The notes: generated from the letters alone by a model not told the origin. A DNA stretch of 64,000 nucleotides from Streptomyces fungicidicus (GCF_003665435.1 NZ_CP023407.1:5071501-5135500), one strand, 5' to 3'. Counted from the first letter of the stretch, positions 33,346-41,876 are shown. A program made the numbers and translations.

Positions 33346-33951
33346 ATGCTCGACGTCGCCGTCTTCGGCTCTCTCTTCCTCACCCTTTTTGTCATCATGG
33401 ATCCCCCGGGGATCACCCCGATCTTCCTCGCGCTGACCGCGGGCCGGCCCGCCAAGATGCAGAAGCGGATGGCCTTCCAGGCGGTCTGCGTGGCCGGTGG
33501 CGTGATCACCGTGTTCGGCCTGCTCGGCCACCAGATCCTCGCCTATCTGCATGTGTCGGTGCCGGCGCTGATGATCGCGGGCGGGCTGCTGCTCCTGCTG
33601 ATCGCGCTCGACCTGCTCACCGGCAAGACCGACGAGCCCAAGCAGACCAAGGACGTCAATGTGGCGCTGGTCCCGCTGGGCATGCCGCTGCTGGCCGGGC
33701 CCGGTGCGATCGTGTCGGTCATCCTCGCCGTGCAGAAGGCCGACGGCGTCGCCGGACAGGTCTCGGTGTGGTCGGCGATCCTCGCCATCCATGTCGTGCT
33801 GTGGCTGGTGATGCGGTACTCGCTGCTGATCATCCGGGTCATCAAGGACGGCGGCGTGGTCCTGGTGACGCGGCTGGCCGGCATGATGCTCTCCGCGATC
33901 GCCGTGCAGCAGATCATCAACGGCGTCACCCAGGTGGTCCGGGGCGGCTGA
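33346..33951 (+). CDS. marC: MarC-family integral membrane protein
   Basis: A 201-residue protein with six predicted helices. The signature FVIMDPPGITPIFLALT near the N-terminus and PLGMPLLAGPGAIVSVIL in the middle are the two half-repeats of the MarC/UPF0056 family. E. coli MarC was once linked to multiple antibiotic resistance but that link was not upheld; a transporter role is assumed. ATG 33346 lies after AGCAAGG. The frame is open further upstream but overlaps the PHP gene. A perfect terminator follows. Confidence 0.92.
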   Translation: MLDVAVFGSLFLTLFVIMDPPGITPIFLALTAGRPAKMQKRMAFQAVCVAGGVITVFGLLGHQILAYLHVSVPALMIAGGLLLLLIALDLLTGKTDEPKQTKDVNVALVPLGMPLLAGPGAIVSVILAVQKADGVAGQVSVWSAILAIHVVLWLVMRYSLLIIRVIKDGGVVLVTRLAGMMLSAIAVQQIINGVTQVVRGG

Positions 33952-33980
33952 CCACCCCGTCAGCTGCGCCTGACGCGCGC

Positions 33981-34014
33981 GGAGCCCCCGTACCGATGGG
34001 GGTACGGGGGCTCC
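33981..34014. terminator. strong bidirectional terminator
   Basis: Perfect 14-bp arms GGAGCCCCCGTACC (33981-33994) and GGTACGGGGGCTCC (34001-34014), loop of 6 nt. Between marC (plus) and the small minus-strand gene. Confidence 0.85.
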
Positions 34015-34072
34015 GGGGCGTACGTACTCCGGGAAATCCGGCCCGTGCGGCCGGCGTCCGGTGTCCCGCGCG

Positions 34073-34225
34073 TTATGAGGCCGGTGTGTCGGCCGGGCGG
34101 ATCCACAGGCGCTGTCCGATGGCGGCGGCCTGCTGAACGATGCTGTTGACGGAGGCGGCGTCCACGACGGTGGTGTCGACGGGTGTGCCGTCGACGTCGT
34201 CGAGTCGCATGATTTCGAAGCGCAA
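34073..34225 (-). CDS. 50-residue conserved small protein
   Basis: A short gene easily missed by length filters. TTG at 34225 opens MRFEIMRLDDVDGTPVDTTV and the product ends RLWIRPADTPAS. GGGAGAAG lies 5 nt upstream, codons show the usual high-GC third positions, and it has its own terminator-facing position. I recall near-identical small proteins in other Streptomyces at this place, beside the NYN gene. An internal ATG at codon 6 is an alternative start. No signal peptide or metal motif; function unknown. Confidence 0.72.
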   Translation of the reverse strand: MRFEIMRLDDVDGTPVDTTVVDAASVNSIVQQAAAIGQRLWIRPADTPAS

Positions 34226-34375
34226 GGGGCTTCTCCCTTCGTCTGGTCATCCTCCTGGAGGAGAACTACTCGGTGGGCGGCCCACGGGCCACTCGGGCCC
34301 GGGGTCCATGTCGATTCCAACGCCCTGTGCGATGCAGACATTCCCTACGCTAAGGAAATTTTTCGATCGACTAAA

Positions 34376-34418
34376 TACTGACCAGTAAGGGTTTCGAACG
34401 AGACCGACCGGTACCGGT
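34376..34418. promoter_or_regulatory. two dyads in the divergent small-protein/NYN promoter region
   Basis: TACTG(ac)CAGTA at 34376-34387 and the perfect 12-mer ACCGGTACCGGT at 34407-34418. A -10-like TAGCGT follows at 34427-34432 for the NYN gene. The spacing suggests regulator binding over a shared promoter region. Confidence 0.5.
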
Positions 34419-34454
34419 TGTGTTCGTAGCGTGACCACCGGGACAATGGAGGTG

Positions 34455-35348
34455 ATGAACGAAGACCTCGCGGCCCTGCACGCCCGTATCGACCGCACGA
34501 ACGAGCTGCTCCAGCGCATGCTCGCCGAGGTGGCGAAGACGCCCTCGACGCACGCCATCTTCGTCGACGCGGGCTACCTGTACGCCGCCGCGGGACGGCT
34601 GGTCACCGGCACGGAGGACCGCCGGGCCTTCGACCTCGACGCCGAGGGACTCATCGACGCGCTCATCGACCGCGCCCGCACCGTCTTCGCGGACAGCAGG
34701 CTGCTGCGGGTCTACTGGTACGACGGCGCCAGGCGCCGCATCCACACCGCCGAACAGCAGACCATCGCCGAACTCCCGGACGTCAAGGTCCGCCTCGGCA
34801 ACCTCAACGCCAACAACCAGCAGAAGGGCGTCGACTCCCTGATCCGCACCGATCTGGAGTCACTGGCCCGGTACCGGGCCATCAGCGACGCCGCCCTGCT
34901 CGGCGGCGACGAGGACCTGGTCTCCGCCGTCGAGGCGGCCCAGGGGTACGGCGCCCGCGTCCACCTCTGGGGCATCGAGGCCCCCGAGGGCCGCAACCAG
35001 GCCGAGCCGCTGCTCTGGGAGGTCGACAGCCAGCGCACCCTCGACCTGGACTTCTTCAAGCCGTACGTCTCCCGGCGCACGGCACCGGCGTACGAGGCCG
35101 CGGCGGGCCGGCCCACCCGGGAGGACGTCCGGTTCGTCGGCGCGCAGATCGCCGCGAAGTGGCTGGCCGCGCGGGGCCGGGACACGCTGGTGGAACTGCT
35201 CCCCGGCCACCCCTATCTGCCCGGCTCCGTCGACCAGGACCTGCTGGTGGAGGCGGAGGGCATGCTGCAGTACTCCCTGCGGGGCCAGGCCGACCTGCGC
35301 CGCGCCCTGCGCGACGGCTTCTGGGACCACCTGCAGGCGCAGTACTAG
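34455..35348 (+). CDS. NYN-domain (LabA/DUF88-like) putative ribonuclease
   Basis: A 297-residue protein. After a short helical N-terminus, THAIFVDAGYLYAAAGRLV begins the NYN/PIN-like fold; further acidic residues occur in VYWYDGAR, QKGVDSLIRTDLESLA and ALLGGDEDLVSAVEAA, the usual metal-binding set. A C-terminal winged-helix-like OST-HTH-type segment may follow. NYN proteins are thought to cut structured RNA. ATG 34455 has GGAGG 5 nt upstream; two earlier in-frame starts are weaker. It converges with a hydrolase gene so tightly that the two stop codons overlap. Confidence 0.88.
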   Translation: MNEDLAALHARIDRTNELLQRMLAEVAKTPSTHAIFVDAGYLYAAAGRLVTGTEDRRAFDLDAEGLIDALIDRARTVFADSRLLRVYWYDGARRRIHTAEQQTIAELPDVKVRLGNLNANNQQKGVDSLIRTDLESLARYRAISDAALLGGDEDLVSAVEAAQGYGARVHLWGIEAPEGRNQAEPLLWEVDSQRTLDLDFFKPYVSRRTAPAYEAAAGRPTREDVRFVGAQIAAKWLAARGRDTLVELLPGHPYLPGSVDQDLLVEAEGMLQYSLRGQADLRRALRDGFWDHLQAQY

Positions 35349-36217
35349 GACCCCGCGGGGTGCGGGGCGTCCCAGAAGTCGGCGAGGGCCCGCGCGGTGG
35401 GCCCCGGCCGGTCGGCGGCCGGTGAGTGCTCGGCGCCGCCGACGACCGTGCGGTGCGCCCTCAGCCGCCGCGCCATCATGTCGAGGTCCGGCACCGGCCA
35501 GGTGTCGTCGCGCTCGCCGGACAGGACGTGGAACGGCAGCGGTACGGCGGCCAGTTCGGCGACCCGGTCCGGTTCCGTGCACAACTGCCGTCCGGTGGTG
35601 AGCAGTTGCGCCGGCCTGGTGCCCAGCCAGCGGCCCCGCAGAAACTCCTGACCGCCGGGTCCGCGTGCCGGGCCGCCCACTTCCTCGGGCGGGCCCATGG
35701 CCAGGATGGCCTCCCAGCACTCCGCCATCGACATCACCGCGAGCGCGTCCCGCAGCAGCTTCACCCGCTGCTCCTGGGAGACGGAGATCCGCGCGGGCCC
35801 TGAGGAGACGAGCGTGAGCGAACGGAAGGGGGAGTGGTCGAGGAGGACGGCCGCGCGTGCGATCTGGCCGCCGAGGGAGTGCCCGACGAGGTGCACGGGC
35901 GCCCCGAGCGCGTCCGCCTGCGCGAGCACGTCCCGCGCCAACTCGTCCTGGGCGTATGCGGCTTCGTCGTCGGCGGGCCCGTCCGACTCGTGCTGCCCCC
36001 GCCCGTCCACGGCGACGGTGCGGTAGCCGCGCGCGGCGAGCGGCCCGTGCACCGAGGTGAAGTCCTCCTTGCTGCCGGTGTACCCGGGCACCAGCAGCGC
36101 GACCCCGCGCACCGCGACCCCGGCGGCCGGTGACACGTCCACGACGGCGAACTCCCCGCGCGAGGTGCGGAGTCGGCGGGTGCGGGGGGACGCGGTGGCG
36201 GGGGAGTGGCTGGTCAC
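35345..36217 (-). CDS. alpha/beta-hydrolase
   Basis: A 290-residue serine hydrolase. The nucleophile elbow is GHSLGG, the oxyanion strand ALLVPGYTGSKEDF, the acid GERDDTWPV and the His GAEHSPAA. This is the esterase/lysophospholipase-like group; no specific substrate can be named. GTG 36217 lacks a ribosome site and has TACCCT 7 nt upstream, consistent with a leaderless transcript. Its stop overlaps that of the NYN gene on the other strand in the tetranucleotide CTAG. Confidence 0.88.
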   Translation of the reverse strand: MTSHSPATASPRTRRLRTSRGEFAVVDVSPAAGVAVRGVALLVPGYTGSKEDFTSVHGPLAARGYRTVAVDGRGQHESDGPADDEAAYAQDELARDVLAQADALGAPVHLVGHSLGGQIARAAVLLDHSPFRSLTLVSSGPARISVSQEQRVKLLRDALAVMSMAECWEAILAMGPPEEVGGPARGPGGQEFLRGRWLGTRPAQLLTTGRQLCTEPDRVAELAAVPLPFHVLSGERDDTWPVPDLDMMARRLRAHRTVVGGAEHSPAADRPGPTARALADFWDAPHPAGS

Positions 36218-36292
36218 GGGGTGAGGGTAGCGGGTGCGGAAACGCCGGTGGCCCGGCCCCCCACAGGGGGACCGGGCCACCGGCGCGCTCCG

Positions 36293-38773
36293 TCAGCCTT
36301 CCGCGGACTCCGCGGCGGCAGCCGTCTTGCGGGCCCGGCGCGGCTTCGCCTCCACGGCCTCCGGCTCCTGCGCGGCCTGCGCGGGGATCTCGGCGGCCTT
36401 GCGGGTGCGGCGGCGCGGCGTGGCCTCGGCCTCCTCGGCCGGCGCTGTGGCCGCCGTCGCCTTGCGGGTCCGCCGGGGCTTCGCCTCGACGGCCTCGGCG
36501 GTGTCCACGGCAGCCTCGGCCTTCTTCACCGCGGTCTTGCGGGTCCGCCGGGGCTTGGCCGCCACGGGCTCGGACTCCTCGACCGTCTGCACCGGGATCT
36601 CGACGACCTCGGCCGTCGGGTCCGCCTCGGCGGCCTTGCGGGTACGGCGACGCGGCTTGGCCTCGGCGGCCTCAGCCGTGTCCACGGCAGCCTCGGCCTT
36701 CTTCGCCGCGGTCTTGCGGGTGCGACGCGGCTTGACCTCGGCGGCCTCGACCGGCTCGGCAGTGTCGACCGCCGCCGTCGCAGCGGTCTTCACCGCGGTC
36801 TTGCGGGTGCGGCGCGGCTTGGTCTCAGCCACCTCGGCCGACTCGGCCACCGGCTCGACAGCGGCCTCGGTCTTCGCCGCCGTCTTGCGGGTGCGGCGCG
36901 GTTTGGTCTCCGTCGCCTCGGTCGGCTCGGTGGTGCCCTCGGCCGTCTCCACCGCCGTGGTCGCCGCGGTCTTGCGGGTGCGGCGGCGGCGCGGTTCGGC
37001 GGCCGGTGCCTCGGGCTCCGCGACGACCGCGGTCTCCGTCACCACCGGAGCCGCCACGGCCACCGTGGTCTCCTGCGCGACCGGGGTTTCAGCCGCCCCC
37101 TGGCCGACGACGGCCGCAACCTCGTCCGCCGCGCCCCTGCGGGTCCGGCGGCGGCGCGGCTTCTCGGGAGCCTCGACGGCGTCCACGACCGTGCCCTCCG
37201 CCGTGGCGACGGCGGTCTCCGCCGACTCCACCGCGGCCGGCGCGGCCCCGGCCGGGGCTCCGCCGCGGGTACGGCGACGGCGGCGCGGGCTGCGGTCGGC
37301 AGTGTCGGCCGCCGCCTCGCCGGCGCCTTCGGCGACCGGGCCCGCGGGCTGCCGCGAGGTCTCGTCCAGGGACGCACCGCCACGCGTGCGGCGACGGCGC
37401 CGCGGCGTACGGGGCGAGGTCTCGCGCTCGGCGGTACGGGAGCCGTCGCGCCCGCCCCGGCCACCGCGTCCGCGCGGACCGCGTCCGCCCGGCTCGCCCA
37501 GGTCCTCCAGCTCCTCCGCGTCCAGCCCGGCGCGGGTGCGCTCCGAGCGCGGCAGGACGCCCTTGGTGCCCTCGGGGATGCCGAGGTCGGAGAACAGGTG
37601 CGGGGAGGTGGAGTACGTCTCCGGCGGGTTGCCGAAGCCGAGGTCCAGCGCCTTGTTGATCAGCTGCCAGCGAGGGATGTCGTCCCAGTCGACCAGCGTG
37701 ATCGCCGTACCCTTCGCTCCCGCGCGGCCGGTGCGGCCGATGCGGTGCAGATACGTCTTCTCGTCCTCGGGGGACTGGTAGTTGATGACGTGGGTCACGC
37801 CCTCGACGTCGATGCCGCGGGCGGCGACGTCGGTGCAGACGAGCACGTCCACCTTGCCGTTGCGGAACGCGCGCAGCGCCTGCTCACGGGCGCCCTGGCC
37901 GAGGTCGCCGTGGACCGCGCCGGAGGCGAAGCCGCGCTGCTTGAGCTGGTCGGCGAGGTCGGCGGCCGTGCGCTTGGTGCGGCAGAAGACCATGACCAGG
38001 CCCCGGCCGTCGGCCTGCAGTATCCGCGAGACCATCTCGGGCTTGTCCATGTTGTGCGCCCGGTACACGAACTGCGTGGTGTTCGCAACCGTCGCGCCCT
38101 CGTCGTCCGGCGCGGTGGCGCGGATGTGCGTGGGCTGCGACATGTAGCGCCGGGCGAGACCGATCACCGCGCCCGGCATGGTGGCCGAGAACAGCATGGT
38201 CTGGCGCTTCACCGGAAGGAAGTTGATGATCTTCTCGACGTCGGGCAGGAAGCCCAGGTCGAGCATCTCGTCGGCCTCGTCCAGGACGAGCGCCTTCACG
38301 TGCTTCAGGTTCAGCTTCTTCTGCCCGGCCAGGTCGAGCAGCCGGCCCGGGGTGCCGACGACCACGTCGACGCCCTTCTTCAGCGCCTCGACCTGCGGCT
38401 CGTAGGCCCGGCCGCCGTAGATGGCGGTGACGCGCACATTGCGCACCTTGCCGGCGGTGAGCAGGTCGTTGGTGACCTGCGTGCACAGCTCGCGGGTGGG
38501 GACGACGACCAGTGCCTGCGGCGCGTCGGTGAGGTCCTCGGGCCTGGCGCGGCCCGCCTCGACGTCCGCGGGGACGGTGACCCGCTCGAGGAGCGGAAGG
38601 CCGAAGCCGAGCGTCTTGCCGGTGCCGGTCTTGGCCTGGCCGATGACGTCCGTGCCCGACAGGGCCACGGGGAGCGTCATCTCCTGGATGGGGAACGGAG
38701 TGATGATGCCGACGGCCTCAAGGGCCTCGGCGGTCTCGGGGAGGATTCCGAGCTCTCGGAACGTCGTAGTCAG
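36293..38773 (-). CDS. DEAD-box RNA helicase with long basic repeat tail; probable CTG start
   Basis: An 826-residue helicase. Core motifs: Q motif near 8-33, AKTGTGKT 47-54, PTREL 92-96, TPGR 141-144, DEAD 165-168, SAT 196-198 and HRIGRTGR 342-349. From about 450 to the end the chain is disordered, with about 12 imperfect repeats of KPRRTRKTA followed by an Ala/Glu-rich stretch, alternating strong positive and negative charge. It resembles mycobacterial RhlE (Rv3211) in context. No ATG, GTG or TTG lies in frame near the family N-terminus (TTTFRELGILPETAEAL); CTG 38773 with GAAGAGG upstream is the best start. RNA unwinding in ribosome assembly or cold response is the likely role. Confidence 0.92.
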   Translation of the reverse strand: MTTTFRELGILPETAEALEAVGIITPFPIQEMTLPVALSGTDVIGQAKTGTGKTLGFGLPLLERVTVPADVEAGRARPEDLTDAPQALVVVPTRELCTQVTNDLLTAGKVRNVRVTAIYGGRAYEPQVEALKKGVDVVVGTPGRLLDLAGQKKLNLKHVKALVLDEADEMLDLGFLPDVEKIINFLPVKRQTMLFSATMPGAVIGLARRYMSQPTHIRATAPDDEGATVANTTQFVYRAHNMDKPEMVSRILQADGRGLVMVFCRTKRTAADLADQLKQRGFASGAVHGDLGQGAREQALRAFRNGKVDVLVCTDVAARGIDVEGVTHVINYQSPEDEKTYLHRIGRTGRAGAKGTAITLVDWDDIPRWQLINKALDLGFGNPPETYSTSPHLFSDLGIPEGTKGVLPRSERTRAGLDAEELEDLGEPGGRGPRGRGGRGGRDGSRTAERETSPRTPRRRRRTRGGASLDETSRQPAGPVAEGAGEAAADTADRSPRRRRRTRGGAPAGAAPAAVESAETAVATAEGTVVDAVEAPEKPRRRRTRRGAADEVAAVVGQGAAETPVAQETTVAVAAPVVTETAVVAEPEAPAAEPRRRRTRKTAATTAVETAEGTTEPTEATETKPRRTRKTAAKTEAAVEPVAESAEVAETKPRRTRKTAVKTAATAAVDTAEPVEAAEVKPRRTRKTAAKKAEAAVDTAEAAEAKPRRRTRKAAEADPTAEVVEIPVQTVEESEPVAAKPRRTRKTAVKKAEAAVDTAEAVEAKPRRTRKATAATAPAEEAEATPRRRTRKAAEIPAQAAQEPEAVEAKPRRARKTAAAAESAEG

Positions 38774-39162
38774 GGTGCTGCCTCTTCTGTGTACGCGGTG
38801 CGAGGCGAGCGCGGGGGGTCGTGTAGGGGACCGTGCCGGGGACGTCGGCTGCCTTACGGGCGATGCCGTAGGGCACGGGACCACTGCCGACGCTCGAGCG
38901 CTCGTACCGCTGAGGGTTCCCTCCGATCGTCGTACGCGATGTGCCGTACGGTCAGGGAGGGCTGTCGGGTCGGAGCCGATCGGGCCAACGACCGGGCATC
39001 CTCATACATGCGGCCCGTCGAGTACGTCAGAGTGCTCAGCAGGCGCATTACCACCATACCCCGGATTCGCGCACATGCCATGGCCGATTTGGTCACGTAG
39101 TCGTCGTCACACTGATCGGCCACGGCCTTACGGGGCGGGACGAGCGGGCTATTGTGCGCTTC
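38774..39162. other. intergenic region with long leader of the helicase and leaderless promoter of the ferritin-like gene
   Basis: No gene fits these 389 nt. On the minus strand the most promoter-like sequence (TATGGTGGTAATGC near 39044-39058) lies some 275 nt before the helicase start, so the helicase mRNA probably has a long leader. On the plus strand TTACGG (39128-39133), 16 bp and TATTGT (39150-39155) lie at the right distance for a transcript beginning on ATG 39163. Confidence 0.45.
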
Positions 39163-39918
39163 ATGACGAGCTCTGACAAGCCTGACAACGCCGCGGACAC
39201 CTCCGACACCACCGCCGGGCACACCGGCGTCGCCGCCATGGACTGGGCGGCCGCCTCCGCCGACCCCCAGTACCGTGCGGCTGTCGTGGACCTGCTCGGC
39301 GCGCTCGCCTACGGCGAGTTGGCGGCGTTCGAGCGGCTCGCGGAGGACGCCAAGCTGGCGCCCACCCTGGCGGACAAGGCGGAGCTGGCGAAGATGGCGT
39401 CGGCCGAGTTCCACCACTTCGAGCGGCTGCGCGACCGGCTCGCCGGCATCGGCGAGGAGCCGACGCAGGCGATGGAGCCGTTCGTCGCCGCCTACGACGG
39501 CTTCCACAAGCAGACGGCGCCCTCCGACTGGCTGGAAGGGCTGGTCAAGGCGTACGTCGGCGACTCCATCGCCAGTGACTTCTACCGCGAGGTCGCGGCC
39601 CGTCTGGACTCCGACACCCGCGCGCTGGTGCTGGCGGTGCTGGACGACACCGGGCACGGCGGCTTCGCCGTGGAGAAGGTGCGCGCGGCGATCGACGCGG
39701 ACCCGCGGGTGGGCGGTCGGCTCGCGCTGTGGGCGCGGCGCCTGATGGGCGAGGCGCTGTCGCAGTCCCAGCGGGTGGTCGCCGACCGGGACGCCCTTTC
39801 GACCATGCTCGTCGGCGGCGTCGCGGACGGGTTCGACCTCGCCGAGGTCGGCAGGATGTTCTCCAGGATCACCGAGGCGCACACCAAGCGCATGGCGGCA
39901 CTGGGCCTGGCGGCCTGA
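39163..39918 (+). CDS. ferritin-like fold protein
   Basis: A 251-residue helical protein. After a Thr/Asp-rich start, AYGELAAFERLAEDA, ASAEFHHFERLRDRL and DSIASDFYREVAARL supply the Glu and His residues of a di-iron four-helix bundle, similar to MiaE-like and rubrerythrin-like folds. Mycobacterial Rv3210c lies in the same place beside the helicase. The substrate is unknown; tRNA hydroxylase-type chemistry is only a possibility. ATG 39163 has no ribosome site and a -10-like TATTGT eight bases upstream, so it is likely leaderless. Confidence 0.85.
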   Translation: MTSSDKPDNAADTSDTTAGHTGVAAMDWAAASADPQYRAAVVDLLGALAYGELAAFERLAEDAKLAPTLADKAELAKMASAEFHHFERLRDRLAGIGEEPTQAMEPFVAAYDGFHKQTAPSDWLEGLVKAYVGDSIASDFYREVAARLDSDTRALVLAVLDDTGHGGFAVEKVRAAIDADPRVGGRLALWARRLMGEALSQSQRVVADRDALSTMLVGGVADGFDLAEVGRMFSRITEAHTKRMAALGLAA

Positions 39919-39965
39919 GGACCGCCCCGGGCCGGCTCAGTCCCGGCGCCACCATCGGCGGCCGG

Positions 39966-40235
39966 TCACGCGGTCGCCGAGCGGCGGCGCAGTCTTCCCG
40001 CCGGGCGCAGCAGCAGCGACAGGGACGCCACGGACACGATCACCGCGCCGAGCAGCACCGTCAGCAGGCTGCCGGCGTCCAGCGCGGAGTTCACGAGGAA
40101 CGCCCCGAGGAGCGCTCCGGCCACCCCGGTCGGCAGCACCAGGGCGCGGGCGGGAAGACGATGCGGCAGACGGCGGTGCGCCGCCAGTGCCAGAGCCAGG
40201 CCGAGGATCGCGGAGCTGAGCGCTTCCAAGAGCAT
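39966..40235 (-). CDS. small integral membrane protein
   Basis: An 89-residue protein with about three hydrophobic helices (LLEALSSAILGLALALAAH, ALVLPTGVAGALLGAFLVN and LLTVLLGAVIVSVASLSLLL) and a basic C-terminus. The Gly-rich middle recalls the transglycosylase-associated GlsB/YeaQ group, but the match is loose. ATG 40235 has GGGAGGG 9 nt upstream. It is a single-gene unit converging on the ferritin-like gene. Function unknown. Confidence 0.7.
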   Translation of the reverse strand: MLLEALSSAILGLALALAAHRRLPHRLPARALVLPTGVAGALLGAFLVNSALDAGSLLTVLLGAVIVSVASLSLLLRPAGRLRRRSATA

Positions 40236-40421
40236 GTCGGGGTCCCTCCCACATGGCCGGCCTGCTCGCATCGGTCGTAGCCCGTCTTACCCCTGACCTG
40301 CGGAATCCAATCCTCCCCTGTGGAGGACCCGTGTGCCGTCCGTGAACGCGCGCGGGAACGCGAAGGGCCCGGCGGGATGAACCGCCGGGCCCTCGTGCGA
40401 CTGTTCGACAGCCGGTCGCGC

Positions 40422-40649
40422 CTACAGTGCGCCGAAGCCCACCTTGCGCGGGGCCGGCTCGCCGATCTCGATGTAGGCGAGCCGGTCGGCCGGGACCAGG
40501 ATCTTGCGGCCGTGCTCGTCCACGAGGCTCAGCAGCTGCGACTTCCCGGCCAGCGCCTCGGCCACCACGCGCTCGACCTCCTCGGCGCTCTGACCGCTCT
40601 CCAGAACGATCTCGCGGGGCGCGTGCTGCACGCCGATCTTGACCTCCAC
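40422..40649 (-). CDS. DUF3107 small protein (Rv3208A type)
   Basis: A 75-residue protein, GTG start, beginning EVKIGVQHAPREIVLESGQS and ending EPAPRKVGFGAL. This matches DUF3107, known in mycobacteria as TB9.4, always of about this length. The role is unknown. GAGGGA lies 8 nt upstream. The TetR gene precedes it on the same strand, as Rv3208 precedes Rv3208A, so the pair is conserved across the phylum. Confidence 0.9.
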   Translation of the reverse strand: MEVKIGVQHAPREIVLESGQSAEEVERVVAEALAGKSQLLSLVDEHGRKILVPADRLAYIEIGEPAPRKVGFGAL

Positions 40650-40804
40650 GGCTATGTCCCTCCGACGGTCAGTGAAGTGCGCGACCTTTACGCGCCGTAC
40701 CAGCACACATTAGCCCGGTGAGGGGATGTACACGCTGTGCCCGGCCACGCCAGGAGCGAACACCCGACGGGAACAAGCGGCCGCCGTCGTCGCCCGCCCG
40801 CAGC

Positions 40805-41449
40805 TCAGTGCTGCTGTTCGTTGCCGTGCAGCGGGAATCCGGCGATGCCCCGCCAGGCCAGCGAGGTCAGCAGCTGCACCGCCTGGTCGCGCGGCACGCT
40901 CCGGTCGCTGTGCAGCCAGGACCGCGCCACCACCTGGGCGAGTCCGCCGAGCCCGGAGGCGAGCAGCGTCGACTCCGCCCGCGAAAGCCCGGTGTCCTCG
41001 GCGATCACGTCGCAGATCGCCTCCGCGCACTCGTTGGTGACCTTGTCGACACGCTCGCGCACGGCGGGCTCGTTCGTCAGGTCCGACTCGAAGACCAGGC
41101 GGAAGGCGCCGCCGTCGTCCTCGACGTACGCGAAGTAGGCGTCCATCGTCGCCCGGACGCGCTGCTTGTTGTCCGTCGTCGACGCCAGCGCGTGGCGCAC
41201 CGACTGGATGAGCGCCTCGCAGTGCTGGTCCAGCAGCGCGAGATAGAGATCGAGCTTGCCCGGGAAGTGCTGGTAGAGCACCGGCTTGCTGACGCCCGCG
41301 CGCTCGGCGATGTCGTCCATCGCGGCCGAGTGGTAGCCCTGCGCGACGAAGACCTCCTGGGCGGCGCCCAGCAACTGGTTCCGCCGGGCACGGCGCGGCA
41401 GGCGTGTACCCCTCGGGCGTACCGCGTCTGTCTGCTCGATGGCTGTCAC
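40805..41449 (-). CDS. TetR-family transcriptional regulator (Rv3208 type)
   Basis: A 214-residue regulator. The helix-turn-helix is clear: LLGAAQEVFVAQGYHSAAMDDIAERAGVSKPVLYQHFPGKLDLYLALLD. The ligand-binding half is helical and unassigned. GTG 41449 follows GGGAGG at 5 nt; an upstream ATG in the same frame overlaps that ribosome site and is less likely. Position beside DUF3107 and the RhlE-like helicase is conserved in mycobacteria. An unspaced TACTTTTCGGTA motif upstream (near 41497-41508) might be its own operator. Confidence 0.9.
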   Translation of the reverse strand: MTAIEQTDAVRPRGTRLPRRARRNQLLGAAQEVFVAQGYHSAAMDDIAERAGVSKPVLYQHFPGKLDLYLALLDQHCEALIQSVRHALASTTDNKQRVRATMDAYFAYVEDDGGAFRLVFESDLTNEPAVRERVDKVTNECAEAICDVIAEDTGLSRAESTLLASGLGGLAQVVARSWLHSDRSVPRDQAVQLLTSLAWRGIAGFPLHGNEQQH

Positions 41450-41648
41450 GCCGCCTCCCATTGTCGTCCACATGCGGTGTGAGCCGCGCCGCCATCGTAC
41501 TTTTCGGTAACCGTGCCGCGCGCGGTGCGGGTGCAGAATTTCACGGACCGGACGGTGGGGAAAGCTGTACGGACGGTTTCAAAAGATGTCAGAGCGGGCA
41601 AGGGGCGTCCTCCTCACTGCCCGGCGACGGTCCCGGTCGGCGCTCCCG

Positions 41649-41876
41649 TCACCGGTAGTCGTCCTCGTCGAGGGAGACGATCCGGGCCTGCTCCACGAGA
41701 TCCGCCTCGTTGGCGCGGTCGGGATCGACACCGGTCATCGGGTCGTCGCGGTCCGGCGCCACCTCCGCCTGCTGCTCGGCCGCGTCCACCCGGGGCGCCT
41801 CGACGTCGTACTCCTTCTCCTCGGGCGCGTTCTCGTCTTCCTCGAACGTCTCGGGGTCGGTCGGATCCACGGCCAT
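41649..41876 (-). CDS. small acidic hypothetical protein
   Basis: A 75-residue, strongly acidic, probably disordered protein (MAVDPTDPETFEEDENAPEE to IVSLDEDDYR). It has no Cys and no hydrophobic core. ATG 41876 follows GGAAGGGAG. Short acidic proteins of this type, with the motif DPMTGVDPDRANEADLVEQ, are familiar in Streptomyces but without function. It lies alone between the TetR and hydrolase genes, divergent from the latter. Confidence 0.75.
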   Translation of the reverse strand: MAVDPTDPETFEEDENAPEEKEYDVEAPRVDAAEQQAEVAPDRDDPMTGVDPDRANEADLVEQARIVSLDEDDYR

